A DNA stretch of 64,000 bases from Amycolatopsis saalfeldensis (GCF_900110575.1 NZ_FOEF01000006.1:124001-188000); one strand, 5' to 3'. Positions 27,792 to 37,088 are shown, counted from the first letter of the stretch. Numbers and translations are program-made. The notes: generated from the letters alone by a model not told the origin.

Positions 27792-28435
27792 CGGGCCACG
27801 CTCCAGCGCTTCTCGAGATTGCGCTGCACGAAGGACAGCACGGCGACCAGGATGATGAAGCCGAGGGCCACCCACAGCAGGGCGACCATCTGGTTGTCAC
27901 CGCGCTCGGAGATGTAACTCCGGATCGCGCCGGCCTCGGCCACCGAGAACCCGCCGGCGATCGTGCTGTTCTTCAGCAGCGCGATCAGGGTGCTGATCAG
28001 CGGCGGCACGACCGACCGCAAGGCCTGCGGCAGCACCACCTGACCGAGGATCTGGCCGAAGTTGAGGCCGAGCGCGCGACCCGCCTCCGCCTGGCCGACC
28101 GGCACCGTGTTGATGCCCGAGCGCACGACCTCGCAGATGAACGCCGACGTGTACACCGTCAGCGAGACCACGGCCGCGGTGAAGTAGCTGATCTTGACGA
28201 TGTCCAGCAGCGGGTAGGCGAAGACGAAGAAGGCGAACACCAGGGTCAGCGGTGTGTTGCGGACGATCGTCACGTACGTCGTGCCGATCGCGCGGAACAC
28301 CGGGACCGGGCTCACCCGAAGCATCGCCAGGATCGTGCCGAAGACCAGGCTGCCGACCGCGGCGATCGCGAACAGCTCGATCGTGGTGAGGAAGAACGGA
28401 CCGAACAGGTCCAGATTGTTGAGCAGGACGTCCAT
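27788..28435 (-). CDS. gluC: Glutamate-type ABC transporter permease (GluC-like)
   Basis: A 215-residue permease with five predicted helices and the EAA loop VPVGQAEAGRALGLNFGQIL ... LPQALRSVVPPLI. It pairs with the downstream GluD-like protein, whose start it overlaps by four bases. The ATG at 28435 lies 85 bases after the binding-protein gene, across a strong hairpin. The dimer of the two permeases would form the import channel. Confidence 0.88.
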   Translation of the reverse strand: MDVLLNNLDLFGPFFLTTIELFAIAAVGSLVFGTILAMLRVSPVPVFRAIGTTYVTIVRNTPLTLVFAFFVFAYPLLDIVKISYFTAAVVSLTVYTSAFICEVVRSGINTVPVGQAEAGRALGLNFGQILGQVVLPQALRSVVPPLISTLIALLKNSTIAGGFSVAEAGAIRSYISERGDNQMVALLWVALGFIILVAVLSFVQRNLEKRWSVAR

Positions 28436-28473
28436 GGGCCCTTCCCCGCGTCCGTGGGCTGGTGGTGGATGTC

Positions 28474-28514
28474 AAGCGGCCGGTGGCCGGGAGAGCCCCG
28501 TCCACCGGCCGCTT
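28474..28514. terminator. Hairpin between binding-protein and permease genes
   Basis: AAGCGGCCGGTGG pairs perfectly with CCACCGGCCGCTT over 13 bases, with a 15-base loop. Situated just after the gluB-type stop and before gluC, it probably stops part of the transcripts or protects the upstream mRNA. That would give more binding protein than permease. Confidence 0.7.
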
Positions 28515-28520
28515 ACCGGG

Positions 28521-29432
28521 TCAGTACTTGACGATCGTCGGCTTGGTCGCGGTCGCGCCGGACTTGCCGAGGGTGGCGTCGTAGATCTTCTGCCAGGTGC
28601 CGTCGTCCAGGCTGGCCTGCAGCAGGTCGTCGATCTTGTCCCGCAGCACCTTGTCGTCCTTGTTCAGGCCGACGCCGTAGGGCTCCTGCGAGAACGGCTG
28701 GCCGACGACCTTCAGGGTCTTGTCCTGGGACGCGTAGCCCTTGAGGATCGCGTCGTCGGTGGTGAGGGCGTCGACGTCCTTGCTCTGCAGCTTGTCGATG
28801 CACTGCGAGTACTTCTGGAACTCGACGATGTTGCCCGGCTCGGTCAGGCCCTGGTCGCGGACCCGCTGGATCGGGGTCGACCCGGTGACCGAGCAGACCT
28901 TCTTGCCCTTCAGCGTCTGCGGGCCGGTGATCGAGTTGTCGTCGGCGCGGACCAGCAGGCCCTGGCCGGCCTGGAAGTACGGGCCGGCGAAGGAGACGAG
29001 CGCCTTGCGCTTGTCGGTGATCGTGTAGGTGCCGACGTAGAGGTCGACCTGCCCGTTCGCGATCGCCTGCTCACGCGCGGCCGAGTCGACCGTCGTGTAC
29101 TTGATCTTGTCCTCGCTGAAGCCGAGGCCCGCGGACACCATCCGGGCGATCTCGATGTCGAAGCCGCCGAACTTGCCCGTGGTCGGGTCCTTGAAGCCGA
29201 GGCCCGGCTGGTCGTCCTTGACCCCGATGGTGATGCCGCCCGCCGCCTTGATCTTGGCGAACACCGGCGAGCCCGCCAGGTCGACGTTCTGCGCGACGGT
29301 GTAGGTCGGCAGGGCCGCCGTGTTCGTGCCGGCGGCGTCGCCGCCGGGGCTCGCCGGGGTGCCTTGCTTGCCGCAGGCCGTGAGCAGCAGGCTGCCGGCG
29401 AGCAGGCCCACCGCGAGGGTGCGGATCCTCAT
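28521..29432 (-). CDS. gluB: Glutamate-type ABC transporter substrate-binding lipoprotein (GluB-like)
   Basis: A 303-residue periplasmic-binding-type lipoprotein. The signal peptide ends in the lipobox LLTAC (acylated Cys at about residue 20). The solute-binding core begins ITIGVKDDQPGLGFKDP and includes FGGFDIEIARM and DLYVGTYTITDKRKALVSF, characteristic of family 3 amino-acid binding proteins. It captures substrate outside the membrane for the two permeases. It is second in the gluABCD order. Confidence 0.9.
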   Translation of the reverse strand: MRIRTLAVGLLAGSLLLTACGKQGTPASPGGDAAGTNTAALPTYTVAQNVDLAGSPVFAKIKAAGGITIGVKDDQPGLGFKDPTTGKFGGFDIEIARMVSAGLGFSEDKIKYTTVDSAAREQAIANGQVDLYVGTYTITDKRKALVSFAGPYFQAGQGLLVRADDNSITGPQTLKGKKVCSVTGSTPIQRVRDQGLTEPGNIVEFQKYSQCIDKLQSKDVDALTTDDAILKGYASQDKTLKVVGQPFSQEPYGVGLNKDDKVLRDKIDDLLQASLDDGTWQKIYDATLGKSGATATKPTIVKY

Positions 29433-29537
29433 CTGAGTGTCTCCTGTATCTGTCGTCGGTACGGCCAGGGTCGCTGCCGCTCCGGGGCCGGGCCGGTGAA
29501 GGCGCCGGTGGGTCAGTGGTCGGTCGGGTTCGGTGGC

Positions 29538-30290
29538 TCAGTGGGTGAGGATCTTGCCGAGGAAGTCCTTCGCCCGGTCGCTCTTGGGCTTGGTGAAGAA
29601 CTCCTCCGGCGTGGTGTCCTCGACGATCTCGCCGTCCGCCATGAAGATGACGCGGTCGGCGGCCCGGCGCGCGAAGCCCATTTCGTGGGTGACCACGAGC
29701 ATCGTCATGCCGTCCTTGGCCAGGCCGGTCATCACGTCCAGCACCTCCTGGACCATTTCCGGGTCCAGCGCCGAGGTCGGCTCGTCGAACAGCATCACCT
29801 TCGGGCGCATCGCGAGCGCGCGGGCGATCGCCACGCGCTGCTGCTGGCCGCCCGACAGCTGCGCCGGGTACTTGTCGGCCTGGTTGGCGATGCCGACCCG
29901 CTCCAGCAGCTCCATCGCGGTCTTGCGCGCTTCGGCACCGGCGGTCTTGCGCACCTTCACCGGCGCGAGCATGACGTTCTCGAGGATCGTCTTGTGCGCG
30001 AAGAGGTTGAACGACTGGAACACCATGCCGACGTCGGCGCGCAGCGCGGCCAGCGCCTTGCCCTCGGCCGGCAGCGCGACGCCGTCCACCGCGATCTCGC
30101 CGGAGTTGATCGGCTCCAGCCGGTTGATCGCGCGGCACAGCGTCGACTTGCCCGACCCGGACGGCCCCAGCACCACCACGACCTGGCCACGCGGGACCTC
30201 GAGGGTGATCTCCTTGAGCACGTGCAGGTCGCCGAAGTACTTGTTCACGGCGGCCGCCTTGATCATCGGCGCCGCCACCTCCGTGGTCAT
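29538..30290 (-). CDS. gluA: Glutamate-type ABC transporter ATP-binding protein (GluA-like)
   Basis: A 250-residue ABC ATPase of the polar amino acid type. Walker [10 protein letters not shown], signature [14 protein letters not shown], Walker [13 protein letters not shown] and the switch histidine in VVTHEMGFA are all intact. The ATG at 30290 has GGAGG five bases before it and is chosen over an upstream in-frame start. First gene of the operon gluA-gluB-gluC-gluD. Confidence 0.92.
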   Translation of the reverse strand: MTTEVAAPMIKAAAVNKYFGDLHVLKEITLEVPRGQVVVVLGPSGSGKSTLCRAINRLEPINSGEIAVDGVALPAEGKALAALRADVGMVFQSFNLFAHKTILENVMLAPVKVRKTAGAEARKTAMELLERVGIANQADKYPAQLSGGQQQRVAIARALAMRPKVMLFDEPTSALDPEMVQEVLDVMTGLAKDGMTMLVVTHEMGFARRAADRVIFMADGEIVEDTTPEEFFTKPKSDRAKDFLGKILTH

Positions 30291-30610
30291 CTGGCCTCCA
30301 GAGCTCCTCATACCTGCTGCCGCGGGACCCGGATCCCACGTTGATGGCGGAAACCTACCCTCGAAGGCCCTTTTGTAAAGGCCGCTTGAGCAATACTTAG
30401 GGTTTCAAGTAGGTATCGGCTCGCCGCCCCGCCCGGCCGGGCCCGAATCGGTCTGACGCTGCTCAGCCTAGCCAAAACGACGGGCGCCGCCCGGTCGGAT
30501 CGGCACCGGCGTGTCACCCAGGGTAGTTCGCGGCAGGCGTTTCGCGCTCGCGCGCGGCGGGCCCCTAGAGTTCCCGGCTACCGTGGGCTGGATCACCGGG
30601 GAGGCGAGCG
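30291..30610. other. Divergent intergenic region, gluA / response regulator
   Basis: 320 bases holding the two divergent promoter regions. It contains AT-rich patches at about 30367-30410, including a CTTGA...TCAAG inverted pair (30385-30409), and the ribosome site of the response regulator (GGGGAGGCGAG). I could not place either promoter with confidence, and no riboswitch-like structure was seen. Confidence 0.4.
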
Positions 30611-31282
30611 GTGCGGGTGCTGCTGGTGGAGGACGACGACCGGGTCGCGGGCGCGCTGGTGCCCGCGCTGACCCGGCGCGGGCTGGTCATGCAACGGCTG
30701 GCGTCCGGGGCCGGGGTGCTCGACCGGGTGCACGAGGTGGACGTCGTGCTGCTCGACCTGGGGCTGCCCGACGTCGACGGCGTGGTGCTGTGCCGCCAGA
30801 TCCGCGCGGTCAGCGACGTCGCGGTGATCGTGGTGTCGGCCCGCGGCGAGGTCGACGACCGGGTGCAGGGCCTGCGCGCCGGCGCCGACGACTACCTGGT
30901 GAAGCCCTACGACGTCGAGGAGCTGCTGGCGCGGGTGGAGGCCGTGCGGCGCCGCCGCGTCGAGCGGGCCGGCGCGCCCGGGCCGTCTCCGGTGATCGAG
31001 GTCGGCGACGTGCGGATCGACCTGGCCCGGCACGAGGTGCTCGTGGACGGGCAGTCGATCGCCCTGTCCCGCAAGGAGTTCCAGGTGCTCGCCCTGGTGG
31101 CGGGCGCGCGCGGCACGGTGTGCTCGCGCGACCACGTGCTCACCGAGGTGTGGGGCCACCGGGGCGCGGCGGAGAGCCGTTCCCTCGACGTGCACGTGGC
31201 CACGCTGCGCACGAAGCTGGGCCGCCCGGCGCTGATCGAGACCGTCCGCGGCGTCGGCTACCGCCTCGGCGGGCGGGGCTGA
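30611..31282 (+). CDS. OmpR-family response regulator
   Basis: A 223-residue two-domain regulator. The receiver (residues 1-115) has the acidic pair E7/D8-D9, phospho-acceptor D49 in VVLLDLGLPD and K98 in DYLVKPYD. The C-terminal winged helix (about 125-221) ends with LRTKLGRPALIETVRGVGYR. The GTG at 30611 follows a good ribosome site. The sensor kinase gene starts three bases after its stop. The regulated genes are unknown; the nearby gluABCD operon and MFS exporter are candidates only by position. Confidence 0.93.
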   Translation: MRVLLVEDDDRVAGALVPALTRRGLVMQRLASGAGVLDRVHEVDVVLLDLGLPDVDGVVLCRQIRAVSDVAVIVVSARGEVDDRVQGLRAGADDYLVKPYDVEELLARVEAVRRRRVERAGAPGPSPVIEVGDVRIDLARHEVLVDGQSIALSRKEFQVLALVAGARGTVCSRDHVLTEVWGHRGAAESRSLDVHVATLRTKLGRPALIETVRGVGYRLGGRG

Positions 31283-31285
31283 GCC

Positions 31286-32695
31286 GTGCGCGTCCGCCTC
31301 CAGGGGATCGTGGTCACGCTCGTCGCGCTGCTGGTGTTCGGCCTGGGCATCCCGCTCGCGCTGAGCATGGCGGGCAGCAAGCAGCAGGACCTCTTCCTCG
31401 ACCGTCTGACCGACACCGCGCGGTTCGCGTCGCTCGCGCAACGGCCGCTGCTGGACAACCAGCCCGGGCTGCTGGAGCCGGAGCTGCGCCGCTACACCGA
31501 GGTGTACGGCGTGCAGGTCGTGGTGGTGAACCAGGACAACGTCGCCGTGCTCAGCTCGCTCGGCGGGACGGACGCGGAGCGGATCGACTCGCGCGCGATC
31601 GAGGGCCCGGCGAACGAGGCGCTCGCCGGGCGGCACCCGCTGCCCGGCTCGATGCTGCTGCCGTGGGAGACCGCGCCGCTGGTGCTGGCCGAGCCGATCC
31701 TCATCGACGGCGAGGTGCGCGGCGCCGTCGTCACGGAGTCTTCCACCGAGCACGTGCGCACGGAGCTGCTGTGGCAGTGGCTGGTGCTGGCGGCGGGCGC
31801 GGTCGTCGCGTTCGGGCTGGCGCTGCTGGTGGCCCTGCCGGTGGTGCGCTGGACGCTGCGGCCGGTGCGGCGGCTCGACGAGGCGACCGGCGCGCTCGTG
31901 GCGTCGGTGGTCAGCGGCCGGACGGCGGAGCCGGTGGGGGAGAGCGGCGGCCCGCCGGAGCTGCGCCAGCTCGGCCGGTCGTTCGACCGGATGGCCGCGA
32001 GCGTTTCGGAAGCGCTGGCCGCGCAGCGCGCGTTCGTCGCGGACGCCTCGCATCAGCTGCGGAACCCGTTGACAGCGTTGAAGATCCGGCTCGGCAACCT
32101 CGAGGGCCAGGTCGGCGACGAGGCCGCGGCCGCCGACCTCGACGCCGCCCGCGTCGACGCCGGGCGGCTGCACCAGATCCTCGACGAGCTGCTTTCGATG
32201 GCCCGAGCGGAGGCCTCGGGCGGCGAGCTGGTGGCCACGGACCTCGGCGCGGTGATCGCCGACCGCGTCGCGGATTGGACGGTGGTCGGCGCGGCCCGCG
32301 ACGTGACCCTGGAGACCGCCGGCGACGCCGCCGGAGTGCGGGTGCCGGTCCCGCCGCGCGGCTTCGAGGTGATCCTGGACGCGTTGCTGGACAACGCTTT
32401 CAAGTTCACCGCCCCCGGCACGTCGGTGCTCGTCTCGGCGGCCCGCGAAGGCGACCGCGTCACGCTGGCGGTCCGCGACCACGGCCCCGGCCTGCGCCCG
32501 GACGAGCTGGAGCGCGCGATGGACCGCTTCTGGCGCAGCGGCGCCCACCAGAACGTCCCCGGCTCGGGCCTCGGCCTGGCCATCGTCCGCGAGATCGTCC
32601 GCCACTCCGGCGGCGACCTCCGGCTGGACCTCCCCGACGGCGGCGGGCTGCGGATCACCATGGACTTCCCGGCGGCCCCGGCCGCGTCCGCCTGA
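31286..32695 (+). CDS. Sensor histidine kinase
   Basis: A 469-residue membrane kinase. Two helices (about residues 8-28 and 163-187) frame an extracellular sensor of about 135 residues. A HAMP-like segment follows (RPVRRLDEATGALV), then the H-box FVADASHQLRNPL with H256 and the ATPase domain (N box DALLDNAFKF, G1 DHGPGLR, G2 GSGLGLAIV). It phosphorylates the response regulator encoded just upstream. Its last 41 bases overlap the convergent MFS gene. Confidence 0.93.
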   Translation: MRVRLQGIVVTLVALLVFGLGIPLALSMAGSKQQDLFLDRLTDTARFASLAQRPLLDNQPGLLEPELRRYTEVYGVQVVVVNQDNVAVLSSLGGTDAERIDSRAIEGPANEALAGRHPLPGSMLLPWETAPLVLAEPILIDGEVRGAVVTESSTEHVRTELLWQWLVLAAGAVVAFGLALLVALPVVRWTLRPVRRLDEATGALVASVVSGRTAEPVGESGGPPELRQLGRSFDRMAASVSEALAAQRAFVADASHQLRNPLTALKIRLGNLEGQVGDEAAAADLDAARVDAGRLHQILDELLSMARAEASGGELVATDLGAVIADRVADWTVVGAARDVTLETAGDAAGVRVPVPPRGFEVILDALLDNAFKFTAPGTSVLVSAAREGDRVTLAVRDHGPGLRPDELERAMDRFWRSGAHQNVPGSGLGLAIVREIVRHSGGDLRLDLPDGGGLRITMDFPAAPAASA

Positions 32696-33863
32696 TCAGG
32701 GTGACGACCGCCGCGATCGTGATCACCCCCGCCGTGACGAGGGCGGTCACCGTCCAGCCGGCCCGCTCGACCGCGGCCGCGCCGAAAGCCGTGCCGAGGC
32801 TTCCCCCGGCGAAGTAGACGATCATGTACGCGCTGTTGAACCTCGCCGGTGCGTTCGGCTCGATGGCGAGCACCGTGCTCTGGTTCGCGACCTGGGCGGC
32901 GAACAGGCCCGCGTCGAACAGGGCCAGGCCGATCAGCGTCGACACGGTGCCGGAAAGGGTGAAGGCGAGCAGGACGGCGGCGAGGCCGGCGAGGCACAAG
33001 CCGCAGAGGATCACCCGGCGGGCGCCCACGCGATCGGTCCACGCGCCCGCGACCCGGGTGGCGGCGATCCCCAGGATTCCGGCGAAGGCGTACAACCCGA
33101 TGCGTTCCGCGGAGTACGAGTAAGGCGGCTTCGACAAGGCGACCGCGAGCCCGCCCCAAACCGCGCAGAACGCGAAGAACCAGAGGGCTCCCCGTGCCGC
33201 GGCGAGGCGCAGAGCGGAGTGCCGCAGGTAGAGGCCGGGGATCGAGCGCAGCGTGGCGAGGTAGCCGCGACCGGTCGAGCCGCGAACCGGGGGAAGCACG
33301 AACAGCACGGTGACGGCGATGGCCGCGCACGCGCCGGCGAAGACCCCCAGCATCCCCCGCCAGCCGATCAGGTCGGCCAGCCAGCCGCCGGCGATCCGGC
33401 CGGCGAGAATCCCGGCCGAGATCCCCGCCGTGACGATGCCCAGCGAGGTGGCCCGCCGGTCCGGGACCGCCAGCCTGCCGACCACCGAACTCAGCCCGGC
33501 GCCGACCGACGAGCAGGCGCCGACCACGCCGAGCACCAGGCCGAGCAGCCAGACTTGGCCGACCGCCGCGTTCAGCGCCAGCGCCGCGGCGAGCGCGCCG
33601 AACTGCGCGGAAAGCACGTAGCGCGAGGAAAACTGGTCGACGAGCGGGACCAGCAGGGCCAGCCCGCACAGGTAGCCGATCGGGCCGCAGGCCAGCGCCA
33701 CGCCCACCGAGGCGAGCGAAGTGCCCAGCGCGCCACCGACCTCGGCGATGGCGGGCTGCAACGGGTAGACGGCCGCGGTGCCGACCGCCGCGGCGAGCGA
33801 GATGAACCCGACCACCGGGCCCCGGACGAGTCCCGCGACCGGCGCGGTGATTTCGGTTTGCAC
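32655..33863 (-). CDS. MFS transporter
   Basis: A 402-residue, 12-helix major facilitator protein of the drug/metabolite exporter kind. Recognisable are the loop 2-3 motif near DQFSSRYVLSAQ, the motif C-like GLVLGVVGACSSVGAG and LDAGLFAA-type helices. The GTG at 33863 is the start. The 3' end overlaps the kinase gene by 41 bases in convergent orientation, so read-through in either direction makes antisense RNA. Substrate unknown. Confidence 0.85.
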   Translation of the reverse strand: MQTEITAPVAGLVRGPVVGFISLAAAVGTAAVYPLQPAIAEVGGALGTSLASVGVALACGPIGYLCGLALLVPLVDQFSSRYVLSAQFGALAAALALNAAVGQVWLLGLVLGVVGACSSVGAGLSSVVGRLAVPDRRATSLGIVTAGISAGILAGRIAGGWLADLIGWRGMLGVFAGACAAIAVTVLFVLPPVRGSTGRGYLATLRSIPGLYLRHSALRLAAARGALWFFAFCAVWGGLAVALSKPPYSYSAERIGLYAFAGILGIAATRVAGAWTDRVGARRVILCGLCLAGLAAVLLAFTLSGTVSTLIGLALFDAGLFAAQVANQSTVLAIEPNAPARFNSAYMIVYFAGGSLGTAFGAAAVERAGWTVTALVTAGVITIAAVVTLIRRTRPGPPGSPW

Positions 33864-33935
33864 GAGCCGAGCGTAGGAAGCACGACCGGGTGGGCGCTGG
33901 CAGGAAATCGCCGTGACCCTTTCGGCCCACGGTGG

Positions 33936-33965
33936 GAGGGCCCTCCCCGTGCGGAGAGGGCCCTC
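33936..33965. terminator. Hairpin behind the secreted-protein gene
   Basis: GAGGGCCCTC occurs twice with a ten-base loop; each copy is its own reverse complement, so the pair forms a 10-bp stem. It lies 21 bases past the stop of the minus-strand secreted-protein gene and before the MFS start. Confidence 0.65.
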
Positions 33966-33986
33966 GGTTCGCCGATGGTCAGCGGA

Positions 33987-34352
33987 TCACCCGCTGTACC
34001 AGCCGAATGCGGTGAGCGTGCCCGCGCCGGAGCAGTTCCCGCCGAAGATCCAGTAACCCGGGTTCTGCAGCGGCCCGTACCGGACGCTGCCGTCCGAGCA
34101 GCGGGTCACGGCGCCGCTGCGGCCGGAGTCGACGCGCACGTTGGCCGTCCACCGGTTGCTGTCGTGGTAGGTGGTCACGAAGCTCGAGACGTGGTCCGGC
34201 TGGACGCCGCCCTGGCTCGGGAAGACGATGTGCTCGTGCACGGTCGGCGCCGCCGTGGCCGCCGAGGCCGTGCCCGCCAGTGCCACGGAGCCGACGACCG
34301 CAGCGGCCCCCGCCACCACGACCCCGATCCGGGTGAACTTGGTGTTCTTCAT
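33987..34352 (-). CDS. Small secreted protein
   Basis: A 121-residue precursor with a clear signal peptide (KNTKFTRIGVVVAGAAAVVG, cleavage after ASA at about residue 32). The mature part of about 85 residues has two cysteines (VTRCSDGS and GGNCSGAG) and aromatic-rich strands ending GTLTAFGWYSG. The ATG at 34352 has GGGGGAG about nine bases upstream. Family not recognised. It resembles the many short extracellular proteins of filamentous actinomycetes. It is followed by a hairpin terminator. Confidence 0.7.
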   Translation of the reverse strand: MKNTKFTRIGVVVAGAAAVVGSVALAGTASAATAAPTVHEHIVFPSQGGVQPDHVSSFVTTYHDSNRWTANVRVDSGRSGAVTRCSDGSVRYGPLQNPGYWIFGGNCSGAGTLTAFGWYSG

Positions 34353-34519
34353 CTGCGTAACTCCCCCTGATGTATTGGACGTGAATTCGTTTCCGGTCGG
34401 CCGGTTCGATCCCGATCCGGCCTCGTCCCTGTCTAGTGCGTTGGGGTTGTTCGCGGTGAAGCGCTGGACAGCGAACGACAAACACCGAACAATGGGATTC
34501 GCCTGAGGGGGGTGGCGTC

Positions 34520-36187
34520 ATGCCAAGGCGTGAGCGTCCGCTTGTTGCGGATGGGGGAGTTTTGTCACAGTTCGCGGTGGATTTGCGGAAACTGCGAGAG
34601 AAAGCGGGAAGTCCGCCGTATCGGGAGCTGGGCCGGCGCGCGCACTACGCCGCCGGAACGCTGTCCGACGCGGCTGGGGGCCGGAAACTGCCGACGCTGG
34701 CGGTGACGAGGGCGTACGTGCGGGCATGCGAAGGCGATGTCGTGGAATGGGAAAAGCGTTACCGCGAAGTTGTCGAAGAACTCGCAGTGGCCGCCGGATC
34801 ACCTGCTGTTACCGAAGGGCCGTTTCGCGGAGACGCGTCGTTCGAGCCGGACGATGCCGACCGGTTCTTCGGCCGGGAGGATGTTGTCGAGCGGCTGACC
34901 GGAATGGTCGCTTCGGAACGTTCAGCGGTTGTTTCCGGCGCTTCCGGAGCCGGGAAATCATCGGTCCTGCGGGCCGGGCTCGTCGCGCGAATTCGGTCGT
35001 CCGGCCCGGTAATCCTGATGACGCCCGGGCCGTTCCCGCTCGGGGAATGCGCGGCCCGATTGGCGGAGCTGACCGGGGAACCGGCGGGGCCGCTGCGCGC
35101 CGGGCTCGCGGCCGATGCCGCGAACCTGCACCGGTACGCCGGGCCGGACGCGGAGCTGCTGATCGTCGTCGACCAGTTCGAGGAACTGTTCACCCGGTGC
35201 CGCGATCGCGGTGAGCGTGACGCCTTCCTGGCGGCGCTGGACCGGGCGGCGCGGGATCCGGACAGCCGGGTCCGGGTCGTGCTGGGCGTCCGGGCGGATT
35301 TCCTGGCGCGGTGCGCCGAGATCCCCGGGCTGGCCGAAACCCTGCGGACGGCGCACGTGCGGGTCGGCGCGATGACCACCGAGCAGCTGCGCTCGGCGAT
35401 CGTGCGCCCCGCCGCCGAGGCCGGTCACCGCGTGGACAGCGCATTGCTGGCCACACTGATGGCCGAAACGGCGCGGCAGGCCGGCGCGCTGGCTCTGGTT
35501 TCCCGGGTCCTGCGGGAAACGTGGCAGCGCGGTGCAGCGCTGACGCTGGAGGAGTACCGCGCGGCCGGCGGGATCACCCGGTCGCTGGTGCGGGTCGCCG
35601 AAGACGTTTACGACGAGTTCGACGACGTCCGGCGGGCCGCCGCCCGGGATCTCTTCGTGCGCCTGAGCGAGGAGACGGACGGCACCGCGCGCCACGTCCA
35701 CCGCCGCGAGCTGGACGCCGGCCCGGACCTGGACGTCGTGGTCGAGCGCCTGGTCCGCGCGCGGCTGGTCACCGTGGACGCCGACGGCCTGGACCTCGCC
35801 CACGACGCGCTCGTCCGCGACTGGCCGCGGCTGCGTGGCTGGCTGGCCGCCGACCGGCGCGGCCTCGCCGTGCACCGGAGGCTGACCGAGGCCACCGGCC
35901 TGTGGGAGGAGGCGAACGGCGACCCGGCCCTGGTGTACCGGGGCGCGCGGCTGGAATCCGTGCTGGACTGGTCGGCGCGGGCGAGGCTGACCGGCCGGGA
36001 GCGCCGGTTCCTCGACGCGGGCGTGGCGGTGCGGGACGCCGAGGAACGCCGGGGCCGCGAGCGGGCGCGCAGGTTCCGTCAGCTCGGTGCCGTGGTCGTC
36101 GCCTCGGGTGCGCTCGCCGTCGCCTCGACCGTCACGGCGCTGGCGCGGAGGCCGGTGCTCAGGTCTTCACGCTCCGGTAGTAGCTGA
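34520..36187 (+). CDS. HTH-nSTAND1 NTPase, apparently truncated before its WD40 part
   Basis: A 555-residue protein. An N-terminal helix-turn-helix (about residues 14-70, FAVDLRKLREKAGSPPYREL) precedes a STAND-type P-loop NTPase. Walker A GASGAGKSS is at 140-148 and Walker B LLIVVDQFEELF at 213-224. A helical arm domain follows (LRGWLAADRRGL, LTGRERRFLDAG) and a membrane-like segment at about 522-541. Relatives continue with a long C-terminal WD40 propeller. Here the frame ends within about 15 residues of the hydrophobic segment. The last 29 bases overlap the convergent TAXI gene. Loss of the sensor repeats probably makes it inactive or altered. Confidence 0.8.
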   Translation: MPRRERPLVADGGVLSQFAVDLRKLREKAGSPPYRELGRRAHYAAGTLSDAAGGRKLPTLAVTRAYVRACEGDVVEWEKRYREVVEELAVAAGSPAVTEGPFRGDASFEPDDADRFFGREDVVERLTGMVASERSAVVSGASGAGKSSVLRAGLVARIRSSGPVILMTPGPFPLGECAARLAELTGEPAGPLRAGLAADAANLHRYAGPDAELLIVVDQFEELFTRCRDRGERDAFLAALDRAARDPDSRVRVVLGVRADFLARCAEIPGLAETLRTAHVRVGAMTTEQLRSAIVRPAAEAGHRVDSALLATLMAETARQAGALALVSRVLRETWQRGAALTLEEYRAAGGITRSLVRVAEDVYDEFDDVRRAAARDLFVRLSEETDGTARHVHRRELDAGPDLDVVVERLVRARLVTVDADGLDLAHDALVRDWPRLRGWLAADRRGLAVHRRLTEATGLWEEANGDPALVYRGARLESVLDWSARARLTGRERRFLDAGVAVRDAEERRGRERARRFRQLGAVVVASGALAVASTVTALARRPVLRSSRSGSS

Positions 36188-37088
36188 GCGCGCCCGGGTG
36201 CAGCGGCAGCGGCTCGGTCTCGATGCCGGGGTGCACGTCGATCGAGAGGGCCGCGCGGTTGGCCTCGGCCAGTGCCGGGCGCGCGTCGAAGAGGCCGCGG
36301 GTGAGGGCTTCGGCGACGGCGTCCGGCATCGAGGTCGGCACCACCAGGAAGTTGGGCACCACCAGCGTGGTCACCGGGCCGGGCTGGTTGTAGGTGCTGC
36401 CGGGGATCGTCGCCGAGCCGTAGACCGGGCTGAAGGCCTGCATACCGGGCATCAGGGCCGACATGTCGAGCAGCCGCAGGCCGACCTTCTGCGTGTACTG
36501 CGTGATCAGCGGCGTCGGCAGGCCGCCGGACCAGAACAGGGCGTCGACGGTGCGGCTCTCCAGCGCCTTCAGCGAGTCCTCCAGGCTGAGCCGCTGCACG
36601 GAGACGGAGTCCGTCAGCCCGGCGACCTGCAGCACACGCTCGGCGATGTACTCCACCCCCGACTCCGGCGAGCCGACGGCGATGTGGCGCCCTTTCAGCA
36701 TGGGCACCGAGGTGTACAGCGAGTCCGAACGCACCACGATGTGCAGGTAGTCATCGTGGATGCGGGCCAGCGCCGCCAGCTTGCCGGGTTTCGCGGCGGC
36801 GGCCTCGGCGGCGAGGTCGGCCGCCACGAACGCGACGTCGGCGCCGCCCGACTCCACCCGGTTGAGGTTGTCGCGCGAACCCTGCGTCGCCAGCACCGCA
36901 GGCCGTTCGATGCCCAGGTCGGCGGCCCACGCGTCGGCGAGCGGCTGGGCGAGGTCGCTGTACACCCCGCCCTGCGAGCCCGCCGCGATGCGCAGCCGCA
37001 GCCCGGAGAAGTCCGGGCCGCACCCGGTCAGCAGCGCACCGGCCGTCACGAGCGCGACCACGACCGCCGTCCTCCGCCTCCACCGCAT
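36159..37088 (-). CDS. TAXI-family TRAP-type solute-binding lipoprotein
   Basis: A 309-residue binding protein. The signal ends in the lipobox LLTGC (Cys at about residue 23). The TAXI core is visible in RIAAGSQGGVYSDLAQPLAD, RVESGGADVAFVAADLA and VGSPESGVEYIAERVL. TAXI proteins deliver substrates to TRAP transporters, but no TRAP membrane subunit is nearby. In actinobacteria they often stand alone or act with sensor kinases. The ATG at 37088 is the start. Its 3' end overlaps the truncated STAND gene. Ligand unknown. Confidence 0.87.
   Translation of the reverse strand: MRWRRRTAVVVALVTAGALLTGCGPDFSGLRLRIAAGSQGGVYSDLAQPLADAWAADLGIERPAVLATQGSRDNLNRVESGGADVAFVAADLAAEAAAAKPGKLAALARIHDDYLHIVVRSDSLYTSVPMLKGRHIAVGSPESGVEYIAERVLQVAGLTDSVSVQRLSLEDSLKALESRTVDALFWSGGLPTPLITQYTQKVGLRLLDMSALMPGMQAFSPVYGSATIPGSTYNQPGPVTTLVVPNFLVVPTSMPDAVAEALTRGLFDARPALAEANRAALSIDVHPGIETEPLPLHPGALSYYRSVKT

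Noticed and set aside
29010..29030. TTGTCGGTG inside the gluB-type gene as a RecA-NDp promoter
   Set aside because: The -10 part is missing at the required spacing and the match is within coding sequence.
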